Of a stretch of DNA of 5,394 nucleotides, positions 1 to 5,394 are shown in pieces. Both the position numbers and the translations under genes were made by a program. The DNA lies in contig HF972609.1 of the NCBI GenBank assembly GCA_000432995.1, positions 9,181-14,574 on the forward strand, written 5' to 3'. Below the pieces are notes generated by a model. That model had not been told where the DNA came from and ran no database searches. It saw only the letters and a program-made list of their open reading frames with translations. The stretch's first letter is position 1. The number at the start of each line of letters is the position of its first letter. The stretch comes from Clostridium sp. CAG:1013 (GTDB lineage: Bacteria > Bacillota > Clostridia > Oscillospirales > Acutalibacteraceae).

Positions 1-1074
1 GCGCCAAAAGCGCCCGATGAAAAAGAGGCCTTCTGGCTCAGCGGCAACGTTAACGGCTGCGCTATTTGGAGCGATGTAGCCACTATGATGCCCTGGGCTG
101 TCTACGAATGCTACGGTGATCTGACCCAGCTTCGGGAGGAATACCCGGTGATGAAAACCTGGGTGGATCGCATCCGCAAAGACGACGAAGCCGATGGTGG
201 CCGTGGTCTGTGGCTGCGGGGAAGCCAGCTGGGAGACTGGCTGGCTCTGGACCGTGAGGATGGGGACACCCAGAACCCCTTCGGCGCCACGGATCTGGCC
301 TACACTGCCACAGCGTTCTACTACTACTCCGCCAGCCTTACCGCCAAGGCCGCCAAAGCCCTGGGTTATGAGGAGGATCAGCGAGAATACGAAGCTCTGT
401 GCGAGAAGATCAAGGGAACGTTTTTGGCGGAATACTTCCAGGAGGACGGCACCTTAAAGATCCACGTGACCCAGACCGCCTGCGTACTTTCCCTGTTCTT
501 CGGACTGTATCCCCAGGGAAAACGGGACGCTGTGCTGGACCAGTTGAAAGAGCGGATCCAAGCCCGGAACATGCATCTGGACACCGGTTTCTGCGGCACT
601 CCTTTCCTGTGCCGGGCCCTTTCCGACAACGGCGCCAACGATCTGGCCTATACCCTGTTCCTCAACGACGATCTGCCCAGTTGGCTCTATGAGGTAAATA
701 TGGGCGCTACCACCGTGTGGGAGCGGTGGAATTCCATCCTGCCGGACGGTTCCATCAGCGGCACCGGCATGAACAGCCTGAACCATTACGCCTATGGTTC
801 CATCGTGGACTGGATGTACCGGAACCTGTGCGGCCTGAACCCCGTGGAAGAAGCCCCTGGCTACAAAAAAGCTGTTATCCGCCCCATGGCGGACCGGCGT
901 ATTCCCTGGGCCAAACTGCGCCAAGAGACCGCTTCCGGCGAATACCGTGTGGAATGGTGCTGGCAAGGTGAAGAACTCCACGGATCCGTCACCGTTCCCT
1001 TCGACTGTCAGGCGGAATTACGCCTTCCTACTGGGGAGACTCGGACCCTGTCCGCGGGAACCTACGTGTTCTAA
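1..1074 (+). CDS. Alpha-L-rhamnosidase (GH78), C-terminal part, 5' end outside window
   Basis: This glycoside hydrolase would release terminal alpha-L-rhamnose from plant glycosides or polysaccharides by an inverting mechanism. The frame is open from base 1, so the first ATG at 85 is internal; 357 residues are visible. The (alpha/alpha)6 barrel shows a WSDVATMMPWAVYECYGD stretch (visible residues 23-40), GDWLALD (78-84), GFCGTPFLCRALSDNG (196-211), MGATTVWERWNS (234-245) and SLNHYAYGSIVDWMYR (259-274). In GH78 enzymes the Glu of the WERW motif (E241 here) matches the catalytic base region; the general acid region should lie upstream, outside the window. The end is the usual GH78 C-terminal beta domain, starting near APGYKKAVIRPM. 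No export signal can be judged because the N-terminus is missing. A GNAT gene follows after 15 bases, suggesting co-transcription. The family call is firm; the exact substrate is unknown. Confidence 0.93.
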   Translation, partial: APKAPDEKEAFWLSGNVNGCAIWSDVATMMPWAVYECYGDLTQLREEYPVMKTWVDRIRKDDEADGGRGLWLRGSQLGDWLALDREDGDTQNPFGATDLAYTATAFYYYSASLTAKAAKALGYEEDQREYEALCEKIKGTFLAEYFQEDGTLKIHVTQTACVLSLFFGLYPQGKRDAVLDQLKERIQARNMHLDTGFCGTPFLCRALSDNGANDLAYTLFLNDDLPSWLYEVNMGATTVWERWNSILPDGSISGTGMNSLNHYAYGSIVDWMYRNLCGLNPVEEAPGYKKAVIRPMADRRIPWAKLRQETASGEYRVEWCWQGEELHGSVTVPFDCQAELRLPTGETRTLSAGTYVF

Positions 1075-1075
1075 G

Positions 1076-1082
1076 AAGGAGG
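1076..1082 (+). promoter_or_regulatory. Ribosome binding site that sets a TTG start
   Basis: A perfect AAGGAGG lies 7 bases before the TTG at 1090, just after the rhamnosidase stop codon. No ATG or GTG is as well placed, so this site supports TTG as the real start of the acetyltransferase and suggests translation from a shared message. Confidence 0.85.
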
Positions 1083-1089
1083 GATACAC

Positions 1090-1527
1090 TTGCTGAACTT
1101 TCGCGAAATCGACCGGAACAACTTCCGGGACGTTCTGAAACTTTCCGTGGCCGAAAGCCAAAAGGAATACGTGGCGGACAACGCCTATTCCCTGGCCCAG
1201 GCCAAAGCCCAGCCAGAATGCGTGCCCCTGGCAGTCTACGACGGGGACACCCTTGTGGGGTTCGCCATGTATGCCATGGACGTGGAGGACAAAGAGTATT
1301 GGATCTACCGGCTGATGGTGGGACAGGAGTTCCAGTCCCGGGGCTATGGAAGAAAGATGCTTGCCCTGGTCCTGGATCAGATCAAACAGGATCCCACTCA
1401 CCACATGGTATATCTCAGCTGCAACCCTGAAAACGTCTGGGGCAGAGCCCTGTATGAAAGTGTGGGCTTTCGTCCTGACGGCCGGGACCATTTCGGTGAG
1501 ATGGTCTACCGGCTTGACTGGGAATAA
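1090..1527 (+). CDS. GNAT N-acetyltransferase, BltD/PaiA-like (possible polyamine acetyltransferase)
   Basis: This 145-residue cytoplasmic enzyme belongs to the GNAT fold and would move an acetyl group from acetyl-CoA to an amine. The acetyl-CoA pyrophosphate loop is QSRGYG (residues 82-87, the Q/R-x-x-G-x-G motif), preceded by the strand YWIYRLMVG (70-78) and followed by the helix RKMLALVLDQI. The C-terminal ALYESVGF (120-127) is the usual motif B. The N-terminal layout and the LVGFAMY strand (55-61) recall Bacillus BltD, a spermine/spermidine acetyltransferase, as I remember it. The polyamine substrate is therefore an inference, and other amines or antibiotics remain possible. The start is TTG, supported by a perfect AAGGAGG. 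It follows the rhamnosidase gene by 15 bases and ends just before a strong terminator, so it is likely the last gene of that transcript. Confidence 0.88.
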   Translation: MLNFREIDRNNFRDVLKLSVAESQKEYVADNAYSLAQAKAQPECVPLAVYDGDTLVGFAMYAMDVEDKEYWIYRLMVGQEFQSRGYGRKMLALVLDQIKQDPTHHMVYLSCNPENVWGRALYESVGFRPDGRDHFGEMVYRLDWE

Positions 1528-1529
1528 GG

Positions 1530-1570
1530 AAAAAAAAATGGACCGGCAAATCTGCCGGTCCATTTTTTAT
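1530..1570. terminator. Bidirectional intrinsic terminator between convergent genes
   Basis: A 10-bp GC-rich stem (1539-1548 with 1553-1562, TGGACCGGCA against its complement) closes a 4-base loop. It is flanked by an A run (1530-1538) and a T run (1563-1568) that extend the pairing. It therefore reads as a terminator on both strands, for the acetyltransferase on plus and for the lipoprotein gene on minus. Confidence 0.92.
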
Positions 1571-1579
1571 GTTGGTTTC

Positions 1580-1816
1580 TTACTCAGCTTCAGAAACGGA
1601 AGAATCGCTCACTTCGGAGGTCTCGGAGGTGCTATCCTCAGCAGCGCTGGAGGTGTTGTCCTCAGAAGCGGTGGAATCGGTCTCCTCGTCAGCGGAGACA
1701 GTGGAGCTGGTGCTGGTGGTAGAGGTCTCGCTGGTGGAGCTGTTGTTGCTGCCACTGCAAGCGGCCATGCTCAGAACCAGCATCAGGGCCATCATAGAAA
1801 CAATCAGTTTTTTCAT
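1580..1816 (-). CDS. Small Ser/Thr/acid-rich lipoprotein of unknown function
   Basis: The product has 78 residues. It begins with a short basic N-terminus (MKK), a hydrophobic stretch (residues 4-19) and a lipobox-like LSMAAC, so Cys20 would be lipidated and the protein anchored on the outer face of the membrane. Methionine at position -3 of the lipobox is acceptable but not the most common residue. The 59-residue mature part contains 21 Ser, 11 Thr, 9 Glu and 5 Asp, with no Lys, Arg or aromatic residue, so it is probably disordered, strongly acidic and perhaps glycosylated on Ser/Thr. A ribosome site AAAGGGG (1826-1832) stands 9 bases before the ATG, and a terminator follows the stop, so the gene looks complete. 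It could also be the remnant of a longer lipoprotein that lost its folded domain. I cannot assign a function. Confidence 0.8.
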   Translation of the reverse strand: MKKLIVSMMALMLVLSMAACSGSNNSSTSETSTTSTSSTVSADEETDSTASEDNTSSAAEDSTSETSEVSDSSVSEAE

Positions 1817-1852
1817 GTTAAGTTTCCCCTTTGAAAATTGGAATTTGCTCCA

Positions 1853-1871
1853 GGCAACCAGGATGGTTACC
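1853..1871. repeat. Short inverted repeat (hairpin) upstream of the lipoprotein gene
   Basis: GGCAACCA (1853-1860) pairs with TGGTTACC (1864-1871) with one mismatch around a 3-base loop. It is 37-55 bases before the lipoprotein start, so it would probably lie in the leader RNA or near the promoter. Function is unknown. Confidence 0.5.
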
Positions 1872-1878
1872 TTTCGCC

Positions 1879-1900
1879 ACCGAACGGAATTCCATCCGGT
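1879..1900. repeat. 22-bp imperfect palindrome, operator-like
   Basis: The 22 bases from ACCG to CGGT pair in 9 of 11 positions around a central GGAATTCC. A palindrome of this size upstream of a gene is typical of a dimeric regulator site, but an RNA hairpin is equally possible. It lies 63-84 bases before the lipoprotein start. Confidence 0.45.
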
Positions 1901-2140
1901 TGTTTCACGATACAGAGTGTAAGAGGAATTTATTACAGAAAAACGATAGATTTCTTTACGAGTTTCTTACAAATGGGGGCATAATTATTTACAATGTTTC
2001 CATAACTGTATTGTGCAAATCTGCCATGATAGGCTTCTCCCTACCGGAATATCCCCAGCCAATCAATTTCAAAGCAAACATAAATTTGTTTACATAATCT
2101 ATCATTCCCCGCTTTATGTCTCATTTTGTCAGACCGGGAC

Positions 2141-2180
2141 GAATAACAAAAGGCCGCCGGAAAACACTTCCGACGGCCTT
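2141..2180 (-). terminator. Intrinsic terminator of the flavin reductase-rubredoxin gene
   Basis: The arms 2150-2162 and 2168-2180 pair over 13 positions with a single C/A mismatch (2157/2173) around a 5-base loop. On the minus strand the stem is followed by TTTTGTTATT. It lies 13 bases after the stop codon of the rubredoxin fusion. The plus-strand side lacks a T run, so it acts in one direction. Confidence 0.88.
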
Positions 2181-2193
2181 GCTTTATGTTACT

Positions 2194-2865
2194 TTACTTT
2201 CTCCGCACAAAGGCCTTCTTTGGCATTTTGCAGATGGGACAGGTCCAGTCGGCGGGAAGTTCCTCAAAGCCGAAATTGGGATCCTGATACACATAACCGC
2301 ACACAGAGCACACGAAGCTCTCCCCGCTGCTCTTGTCAAAGGTCTTTCCAGGAGGCAGGAAGGTGGGGGAATTCTTGGGAGATGCGCCTCCCATATGCTC
2401 CACGTAGTACTTGTAGGTCATGGGGGTGCCCACCGCCTCGTCGCTGCCGGCGATGATCTCCGCCACGAACACCACTTGCTCTTTCGTCTCCACCTGATCC
2501 TTCACCCTGCACAAGAACCAGCAGCAGGTATTTTCCTTCACCACCGGCACCCCTTCAATGAGCACCTTGTGCCGGATGTTCTCCAGCTTGTCGGTATTGC
2601 GGCCGGAAACAAACCCTAACGCGCCGATCACCGTGGCGGGAGTCTCCTCGGACAGCACCGAGATGGTGAAGATCCCTTCCTGCTGGATACACTGGCAGCT
2701 GTAATTGGCCTTGTTCATGGCCACCGTCACCAGAGGCTGGGCGGTGGGAGTGGCTTTGGAGATCTGCATCACCGTGTTGACGATGCAAGCGTTAGGCTTT
2801 TTGCCGTCCTTTACGCCGATGGCGTACATCCCGTAGGAAAGATTTCCCAAAACCAAGGGTTTCAT
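2194..2865 (-). CDS. Flavin reductase-rubredoxin fusion (Hrb-like, high-molecular-weight rubredoxin)
   Basis: This 223-residue cytoplasmic protein joins an FMN-binding flavin reductase-like domain (residues about 1-160) to a C-terminal rubredoxin (about 183-220). The first domain shows YGMYAIGVKDG, NACIVNTVMQIS and the NKANYSCQCIQ/FTISVLSEE stretch of this family. The rubredoxin has Cys186, 189, 209 and 212, giving C-x2-C-x19-C-x2-C with W207 before the second pair, so all four iron ligands are present. In Moorella thermoacetica the same architecture (Hrb) passes electrons from NADH to the flavodiiron protein FprA, which reduces O2 or NO; that role here is inference, since no FprA gene is in the window. 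The frame stays open upstream to 3210 inside rarA, but family homology starts at this ATG, which has GAGGT 7 bases before it. It lies 52 bases downstream of rarA. Confidence 0.9.
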   Translation of the reverse strand: MKPLVLGNLSYGMYAIGVKDGKKPNACIVNTVMQISKATPTAQPLVTVAMNKANYSCQCIQQEGIFTISVLSEETPATVIGALGFVSGRNTDKLENIRHKVLIEGVPVVKENTCCWFLCRVKDQVETKEQVVFVAEIIAGSDEAVGTPMTYKYYVEHMGGASPKNSPTFLPPGKTFDKSSGESFVCSVCGYVYQDPNFGFEELPADWTCPICKMPKKAFVRRK

Positions 2866-2872
2866 TGAAGGT

Positions 2873-2877
2873 ACCTC
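2873..2877 (-). promoter_or_regulatory. Ribosome binding site deciding the start of the rubredoxin fusion
   Basis: GAGGT is placed 7 bases before the ATG at 2865. This supports that start over the in-frame ATG at 2928, which overlaps the end of rarA and would add 21 residues not expected in the family. Confidence 0.65.
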
Positions 2878-2904
2878 ACTTTCACGAATTGCCTGTTCTG
2901 TTCT

Positions 2905-2910
2905 ATCATA
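2905..2910 (-). promoter_or_regulatory. Possible weak -10 element ahead of the rubredoxin fusion
   Basis: TATGAT on the minus strand lies in the 52-base gap after rarA, inside the inverted repeat GCCTGT (2891-2896)/ACAGGC (2910-2915). No good -35 is seen 16-18 bases upstream, so the gene may simply be read through from rarA. Confidence 0.25.
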
Positions 2911-2917
2911 CAGGCTT

Positions 2918-4189
2918 TCAGGCTCCATTATGCTTGATCTTGTCCCAATAGGCCCGAAAACTCTGTTCGGTCTTGTTGTCCCCATACTGGTAGTACTGAG
3001 TACCCACCAGGGGATCGGGAAGATATTGCTGGGGCAGCCAATGGTTGGGGGCGTCGTGAGGGTACTGGTAGAACTGCCCCTTCCGCTCCACTTCGGCGCC
3101 GTCAAAATGCTTGTTTTGCAGGTTTCTGGGGATGGGACCCGCTTTTCCTGCTCGGATATCCGCCACGGCCTTGTCCAGAGCTGTGTATGCCGAATTGGAC
3201 TTAGGCGCAAGCGCCACCAGCACCGCCGCGTCCGCCAAGGGGATGCGGGCTTCCGGAAGCCCCACCATCAGGGCGGAATCCACCGCCGCCTTCACAATGG
3301 GGATGATCTGAGGCCAAGCCAATCCCACGTCCTCGCAGGCGCACACCAGCAGCCGGCGGCAGGCCGAGGGCAGATCCCCCGCCTCTAAAAGCCGTCCCAG
3401 GTAGTGCAGTGCCCCGTCCGGGTCCGAACCCCGCATGGACTTCTGGAACGCGGACATCAGGTCGTAGTGCTCATCCCCGTTTTTGTCGTAACGCATCACG
3501 CTTTTTTGGGTCAGCTCCCGGGCGCTCTCCAGGGTGACCTCCACCGCCGGGCCTCCCGTGTCGCAGGCAAGGGTGGAAAGCTCCACCGCGTTCATGGCCT
3601 TGCGCACGTCACCCCCGCAGGCAGAAGCGATATGGCGGCACACGCCCTCCTCCGGGAGGATAGGTCTCCCCTGCTCCTCCGCCAAGCATCGGAAGGCCCG
3701 CTCCACCGCTCTCTCGATGTCCTCTTTCCCCACAGGCTTGAACTCAAACACCGTGCTGCGGCTGAGGATGGCGTTGTACACGTAGAAATACGGGTTTTCC
3801 GTGGTGGAGGCGATAAGGGTGACACTGCCGTTTTCGATAAACTCCAACAGGGTCTGCTGTTGCTTCTTATTAAAGTACTGAATCTCGTCAAGATACAGAA
3901 GCACCCCGCCGTAACCCTCCAAGGTATTAGTGGCGGCCTCGGCCTCTTTGATGTCCGCTGTGGAAGCGGTGGTGCCGTTCAATTTCACAAGATGCTTTTG
4001 GGTGTTCCGGGCAATAATGGAAGCCACAGTAGTCTTTCCCACGCCGGAAGGCCCGTAAAACACCATGTTGGGGATGGTCCCCGATTGGAGGATCCGCCGC
4101 AGAGCTCGGCCCGGTCCTAAAATATGCTGTTGGCCCACCACGTCGTCCAAAGTACTGGGACGAACACGGTCCGCTAAAGGCGCTGTCAA
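2918..4189 (-). CDS. rarA: Replication-associated recombination protein A, AAA+ ATPase (RarA/MgsA)
   Basis: RarA is a homotetrameric AAA+ ATPase related to clamp loaders and eukaryotic WRNIP1; it acts at stalled replication forks and DNA ends with SSB. With the preferred TTG start the protein has 423 residues, a normal length. Visible motifs are PLADRVRPSTLDDVVGQ near the N-terminus, Walker A GPSGVGKT (46-53), Walker B LLYLDE (97-102), sensor 1 ASTTENPYF (127-135), the LSR arginine finger region (142-144) and sensor 2 GDVRKAMN (193-200). The MgsA C-terminal oligomerisation domain follows (GALHYLGRLLEAGDLPSACRRLL onward). The frame extends to a TTG at 4213, but that codon has no ribosome site, whereas the TTG at 4189 has AAAGGGGGAG 6 bases ahead and yields the usual family N-terminus. 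The gene has its own promoter after the glyA terminator. Confidence 0.95.
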   Translation of the reverse strand: MTAPLADRVRPSTLDDVVGQQHILGPGRALRRILQSGTIPNMVFYGPSGVGKTTVASIIARNTQKHLVKLNGTTASTADIKEAEAATNTLEGYGGVLLYLDEIQYFNKKQQQTLLEFIENGSVTLIASTTENPYFYVYNAILSRSTVFEFKPVGKEDIERAVERAFRCLAEEQGRPILPEEGVCRHIASACGGDVRKAMNAVELSTLACDTGGPAVEVTLESARELTQKSVMRYDKNGDEHYDLMSAFQKSMRGSDPDGALHYLGRLLEAGDLPSACRRLLVCACEDVGLAWPQIIPIVKAAVDSALMVGLPEARIPLADAAVLVALAPKSNSAYTALDKAVADIRAGKAGPIPRNLQNKHFDGAEVERKGQFYQYPHDAPNHWLPQQYLPDPLVGTQYYQYGDNKTEQSFRAYWDKIKHNGA

Positions 4190-4195
4190 GGCGAT

Positions 4196-4205
4196 CTCCC
4201 CCTTT
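4196..4205 (-). promoter_or_regulatory. Ribosome binding site deciding the rarA TTG start
   Basis: AAAGGGGGAG lies 6 bases before the TTG at 4187-4189. If translation began at the longer TTG (4213) this purine run would be coding (Arg-Lys-Gly-Glu), and no other ribosome site is visible upstream of 4213. Confidence 0.7.
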
Positions 4206-4233
4206 CTCAACAAATGCTGCTATCTTACGGTTC

Positions 4234-4262
4234 AGTATACCATTTTTCAAAGCGATACGCAA
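4234..4262 (-). promoter_or_regulatory. Sigma-A-type promoter of rarA
   Basis: On the minus strand TTGCGT (4257-4262) and TATACT (4234-4239) are separated by exactly 17 bases. The -10 is preceded by TGG, giving an extended -10. Transcription would start near 4227, leaving a leader of about 38 bases before the preferred rarA start. It lies downstream of the glyA terminator. Confidence 0.78.
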
Positions 4263-4276
4263 CCATTTTACACAAA

Positions 4277-4286
4277 CAAACGTTTG
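4277..4286. repeat. 10-bp perfect palindrome upstream of the rarA promoter
   Basis: CAAACGTTTG is a perfect palindrome 14 bases upstream of the rarA -35. It does not match the Firmicute LexA box with its GAAC-N4-GTTC core. It may be a regulator site or chance in this AT-rich gap. Confidence 0.35.
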
Positions 4287-4296
4287 AATCTATCAA

Positions 4297-4330
4297 ACAA
4301 AAAAAGGCCGCGGGAAATCCCCACAGCCTT
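4297..4330 (-). terminator. Intrinsic terminator of glyA
   Basis: The arms 4304-4314 and 4320-4330 form an 11-bp stem, with two G-U pairs in the minus-strand RNA, around a 5-base loop. On the minus strand it is followed by a T run (complement of 4299-4305). It is 20 bases after the glyA stop, so glyA and rarA are probably separate transcripts. Confidence 0.87.
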
Positions 4331-4350
4331 CTTATTCGCTTCGCGCTTTC

Positions 4351-5394
4351 TTACTGATAGAGAGGATATTTCTTGCAAATACCGTCCACACGGGCGCGGA
4401 TCGCATCGATCTTCTCCTCGAAGTTGTCCTCCATGGCCATGGCAATGCAGGCAGCAATCTCGTCCATGTCTGCCTCCACCAGACCCCGAGTGGTGACTGC
4501 GGGAGTGCCCAGACGCACGCCGCTGGTGGTGAAGGGACTCCGCTTCTCGCCGGGAACGGTGTTCTTGTTGGCGGTGATATACACCTCGTCCAGACGGCGC
4601 TCCAGCTCTTTACCGGTGAGCTCCATGTCCGTCAAGTCGATGAGCATCAAGTGATTGTCTGTGCCGCCGGAGACCAGCTTCACGCCCCGGTCCATCAGAC
4701 CCTTGGCAAGAGCCGCGGCGTTCTTCACGATCTGCTCCCCGTAGGCTTTGAACTCGGGCTGCAACGCCTCGCCCAGGCACACCGCTTTAGCTGCGATAAT
4801 GTGCATCAGAGGACCACCCTGAGTGCCGGGGAAAATAGCCTTGTCAATGGCCTTGGCAAACTCCTCCTTGCAGAGGATCATGCCGCCTCTGGGACCACGG
4901 AGAGTCTTGTGAGTGGTGGTGGTCACCACATGGGCGTAGGGCACCGGGTTCTCATGGACTCCAGCAGCCACCAGGCCTGCGATGTGGGCCATGTCCACCA
5001 TCAGGTAAGCGCCGCAGGCATCGGCGATCTCCCGGAACTTCTTGAAGTCGATAGCCCGGGGATAGGCGCTGGCGCCAGCCACGATCAGCTTGGGCTTCAC
5101 TTCCAAAGCCTGCTCCATCAGCTTATCATAGTCGATGCGGCCGGTCTGGGCGTCCACGCCGTAAGCAACAAAGTTGTACAAGGCGCCGGACATGTTCACG
5201 GGAGAACCGTGGGTCAAATGACCGCCCTCGGAAAGATTCATGCCCAACACGGTGTCACCGGGCTGGAGCAGTGCGAAATAAACCGCCAGGTTGGCCTGGG
5301 CGCCGGAATGGGGCTGGACGTTGGCATGGTCCGCGCCGAACAGCTTGCAGGCACGATCCCGAGCGATGTCCTCCACAATGTCCACACACTGGCA
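4351..5394 (-). CDS. glyA: Serine hydroxymethyltransferase, N-terminus outside window
   Basis: SHMT is a cytoplasmic PLP enzyme that converts serine and tetrahydrofolate to glycine and 5,10-methylene-tetrahydrofolate, the main one-carbon source. The frame is open to the window edge; 347 residues are visible, starting at CQCVDIVEDIA, which matches the region after the usual YGG motif. About 65-70 N-terminal residues are therefore missing, and the GTG at 5385 is an internal valine, not a start. Visible motifs include VDMAHIAGLVAAG (Asp134, cofactor ring nitrogen), VVTTTTHKTLRGPRGG with the PLP lysine (Lys163 of the visible part), FPGTQGGPLMH, and TSGVRLGTPAVTTRG near the C-terminus, whose Arg binds the substrate carboxylate. 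The end, KKYPLYQ, is typical of the family. All visible catalytic residues are intact. A terminator follows directly. Confidence 0.97.
   Translation of the reverse strand, partial: CQCVDIVEDIARDRACKLFGADHANVQPHSGAQANLAVYFALLQPGDTVLGMNLSEGGHLTHGSPVNMSGALYNFVAYGVDAQTGRIDYDKLMEQALEVKPKLIVAGASAYPRAIDFKKFREIADACGAYLMVDMAHIAGLVAAGVHENPVPYAHVVTTTTHKTLRGPRGGMILCKEEFAKAIDKAIFPGTQGGPLMHIIAAKAVCLGEALQPEFKAYGEQIVKNAAALAKGLMDRGVKLVSGGTDNHLMLIDLTDMELTGKELERRLDEVYITANKNTVPGEKRSPFTTSGVRLGTPAVTTRGLVEADMDEIAACIAMAMEDNFEEKIDAIRARVDGICKKYPLYQ

Larger units (their letters stand above)
1817..2140. other. AT-rich non-coding region upstream of the lipoprotein gene
   Basis: This stretch lies between the start of the lipoprotein gene and the terminator of the flavin reductase-rubredoxin gene. 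It is clearly richer in A and T than the flanking genes. An open frame on the plus strand (1831-2097) has a TTG start without a ribosome site and no recognisable family. The region should hold the lipoprotein promoter on the minus strand, but I see no convincing -35/-10 pair. It contains the two inverted repeats listed separately, a near-direct repeat TTTCTTTAC/TTTCTTAC (1951-1959, 1963-1970), and a small AT-rich inverted repeat (2076-2091). No tRNA or known riboswitch was recognised. Confidence 0.6.

Noticed and set aside
454..981. Minus-strand open frame of 175 codons inside the rhamnosidase gene
   Set aside because: It lies opposite a clearly conserved GH78 coding sequence, has no recognisable motif and is a shadow frame in GC-rich coding DNA.
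1018..1563. Minus-strand open frame of 181 codons opposite the acetyltransferase
   Set aside because: It runs through the terminator hairpin and opposes a well-supported GNAT gene; no family features are seen.
1346..1922. Plus-strand open frames rich in Gly, Ala, Val or Ser, Glu across the lipoprotein gene
   Set aside because: They are the antisense reading of the Ser/Thr-codon-rich lipoprotein tail and pass through the terminator; the low complexity is inherited from the other strand.
1546..2025. The 11-base match GCAAATCTGCC at 1546-1556 and 2015-2025
   Set aside because: A few 11-base matches are expected by chance in a window of this size, and the contexts are unrelated.
1831..2097. Plus-strand open frame of 88 codons in the AT-rich gap
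   Set aside because: It starts with TTG, has no ribosome site, no promoter and no recognisable domain.
2866..3210. N-terminal extension of the rubredoxin fusion into rarA
   Set aside because: It overlaps the conserved end of rarA in another frame; family homology and a GAGGT ribosome site place the start at 2865.
3404..4120. Plus-strand open frame of 238 codons opposite rarA
   Set aside because: It is antisense to the Walker and sensor motifs of RarA and shows no family features of its own.
5383..5385. GTG as a start codon for glyA
   Set aside because: The frame continues to the window edge with the expected SHMT residues, so the codon is internal and the gene is cut by the window.

Overview
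The window looks like ordinary chromosomal DNA from a Gram-positive gut-type anaerobe, most likely an Oscillospiraceae-like Clostridium. This is inferred from gene content, AAGGAGG-type ribosome binding sites, use of TTG start codons, hairpin plus T-run terminators, and a rubredoxin fusion typical of anaerobes. Species cannot be named from the sequence alone. I found no phage, insertion sequence, CRISPR array, tRNA, rRNA or toxin-antitoxin module.

Left part, plus strand (1-1570): the C-terminal part of a GH78 alpha-L-rhamnosidase, cut by the left window edge, is followed 15 bases later by a GNAT acetyltransferase resembling the BltD/PaiA polyamine acetyltransferases. The two look like one transcript ending in a strong hairpin at 1530-1570. 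That hairpin has A and T runs on its two sides, so it can also stop the opposing lipoprotein gene.

Middle (1580-2193): a short minus-strand gene encodes a 78-residue lipoprotein whose mature part is almost entirely Ser, Thr, Glu, Asp and Ala. Upstream of it lies about 320 bases of AT-rich non-coding DNA with two inverted repeats close to the gene.

Right part, minus strand (5394 down to 2141): glyA (serine hydroxymethyltransferase, N-terminus outside the window) ends in its own terminator. rarA/mgsA (AAA+ replication-associated recombination protein) follows with a good sigma-A-type promoter and probably a TTG start. Then, 52 bases after rarA, comes an Hrb-like flavin reductase-rubredoxin fusion, closed by a terminator. 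RarA and the fusion may share a transcript, although a weak promoter lies between them.

The genes serve separate jobs: plant or microbial rhamnoside breakdown, one-carbon metabolism, replication-fork maintenance, and oxygen or NO defence electron transfer. I see no convincing undescribed multi-gene system. The items most worth a second look are the highly acidic Ser/Thr lipoprotein with its structured upstream region, and the short-loop rubredoxin fusion.
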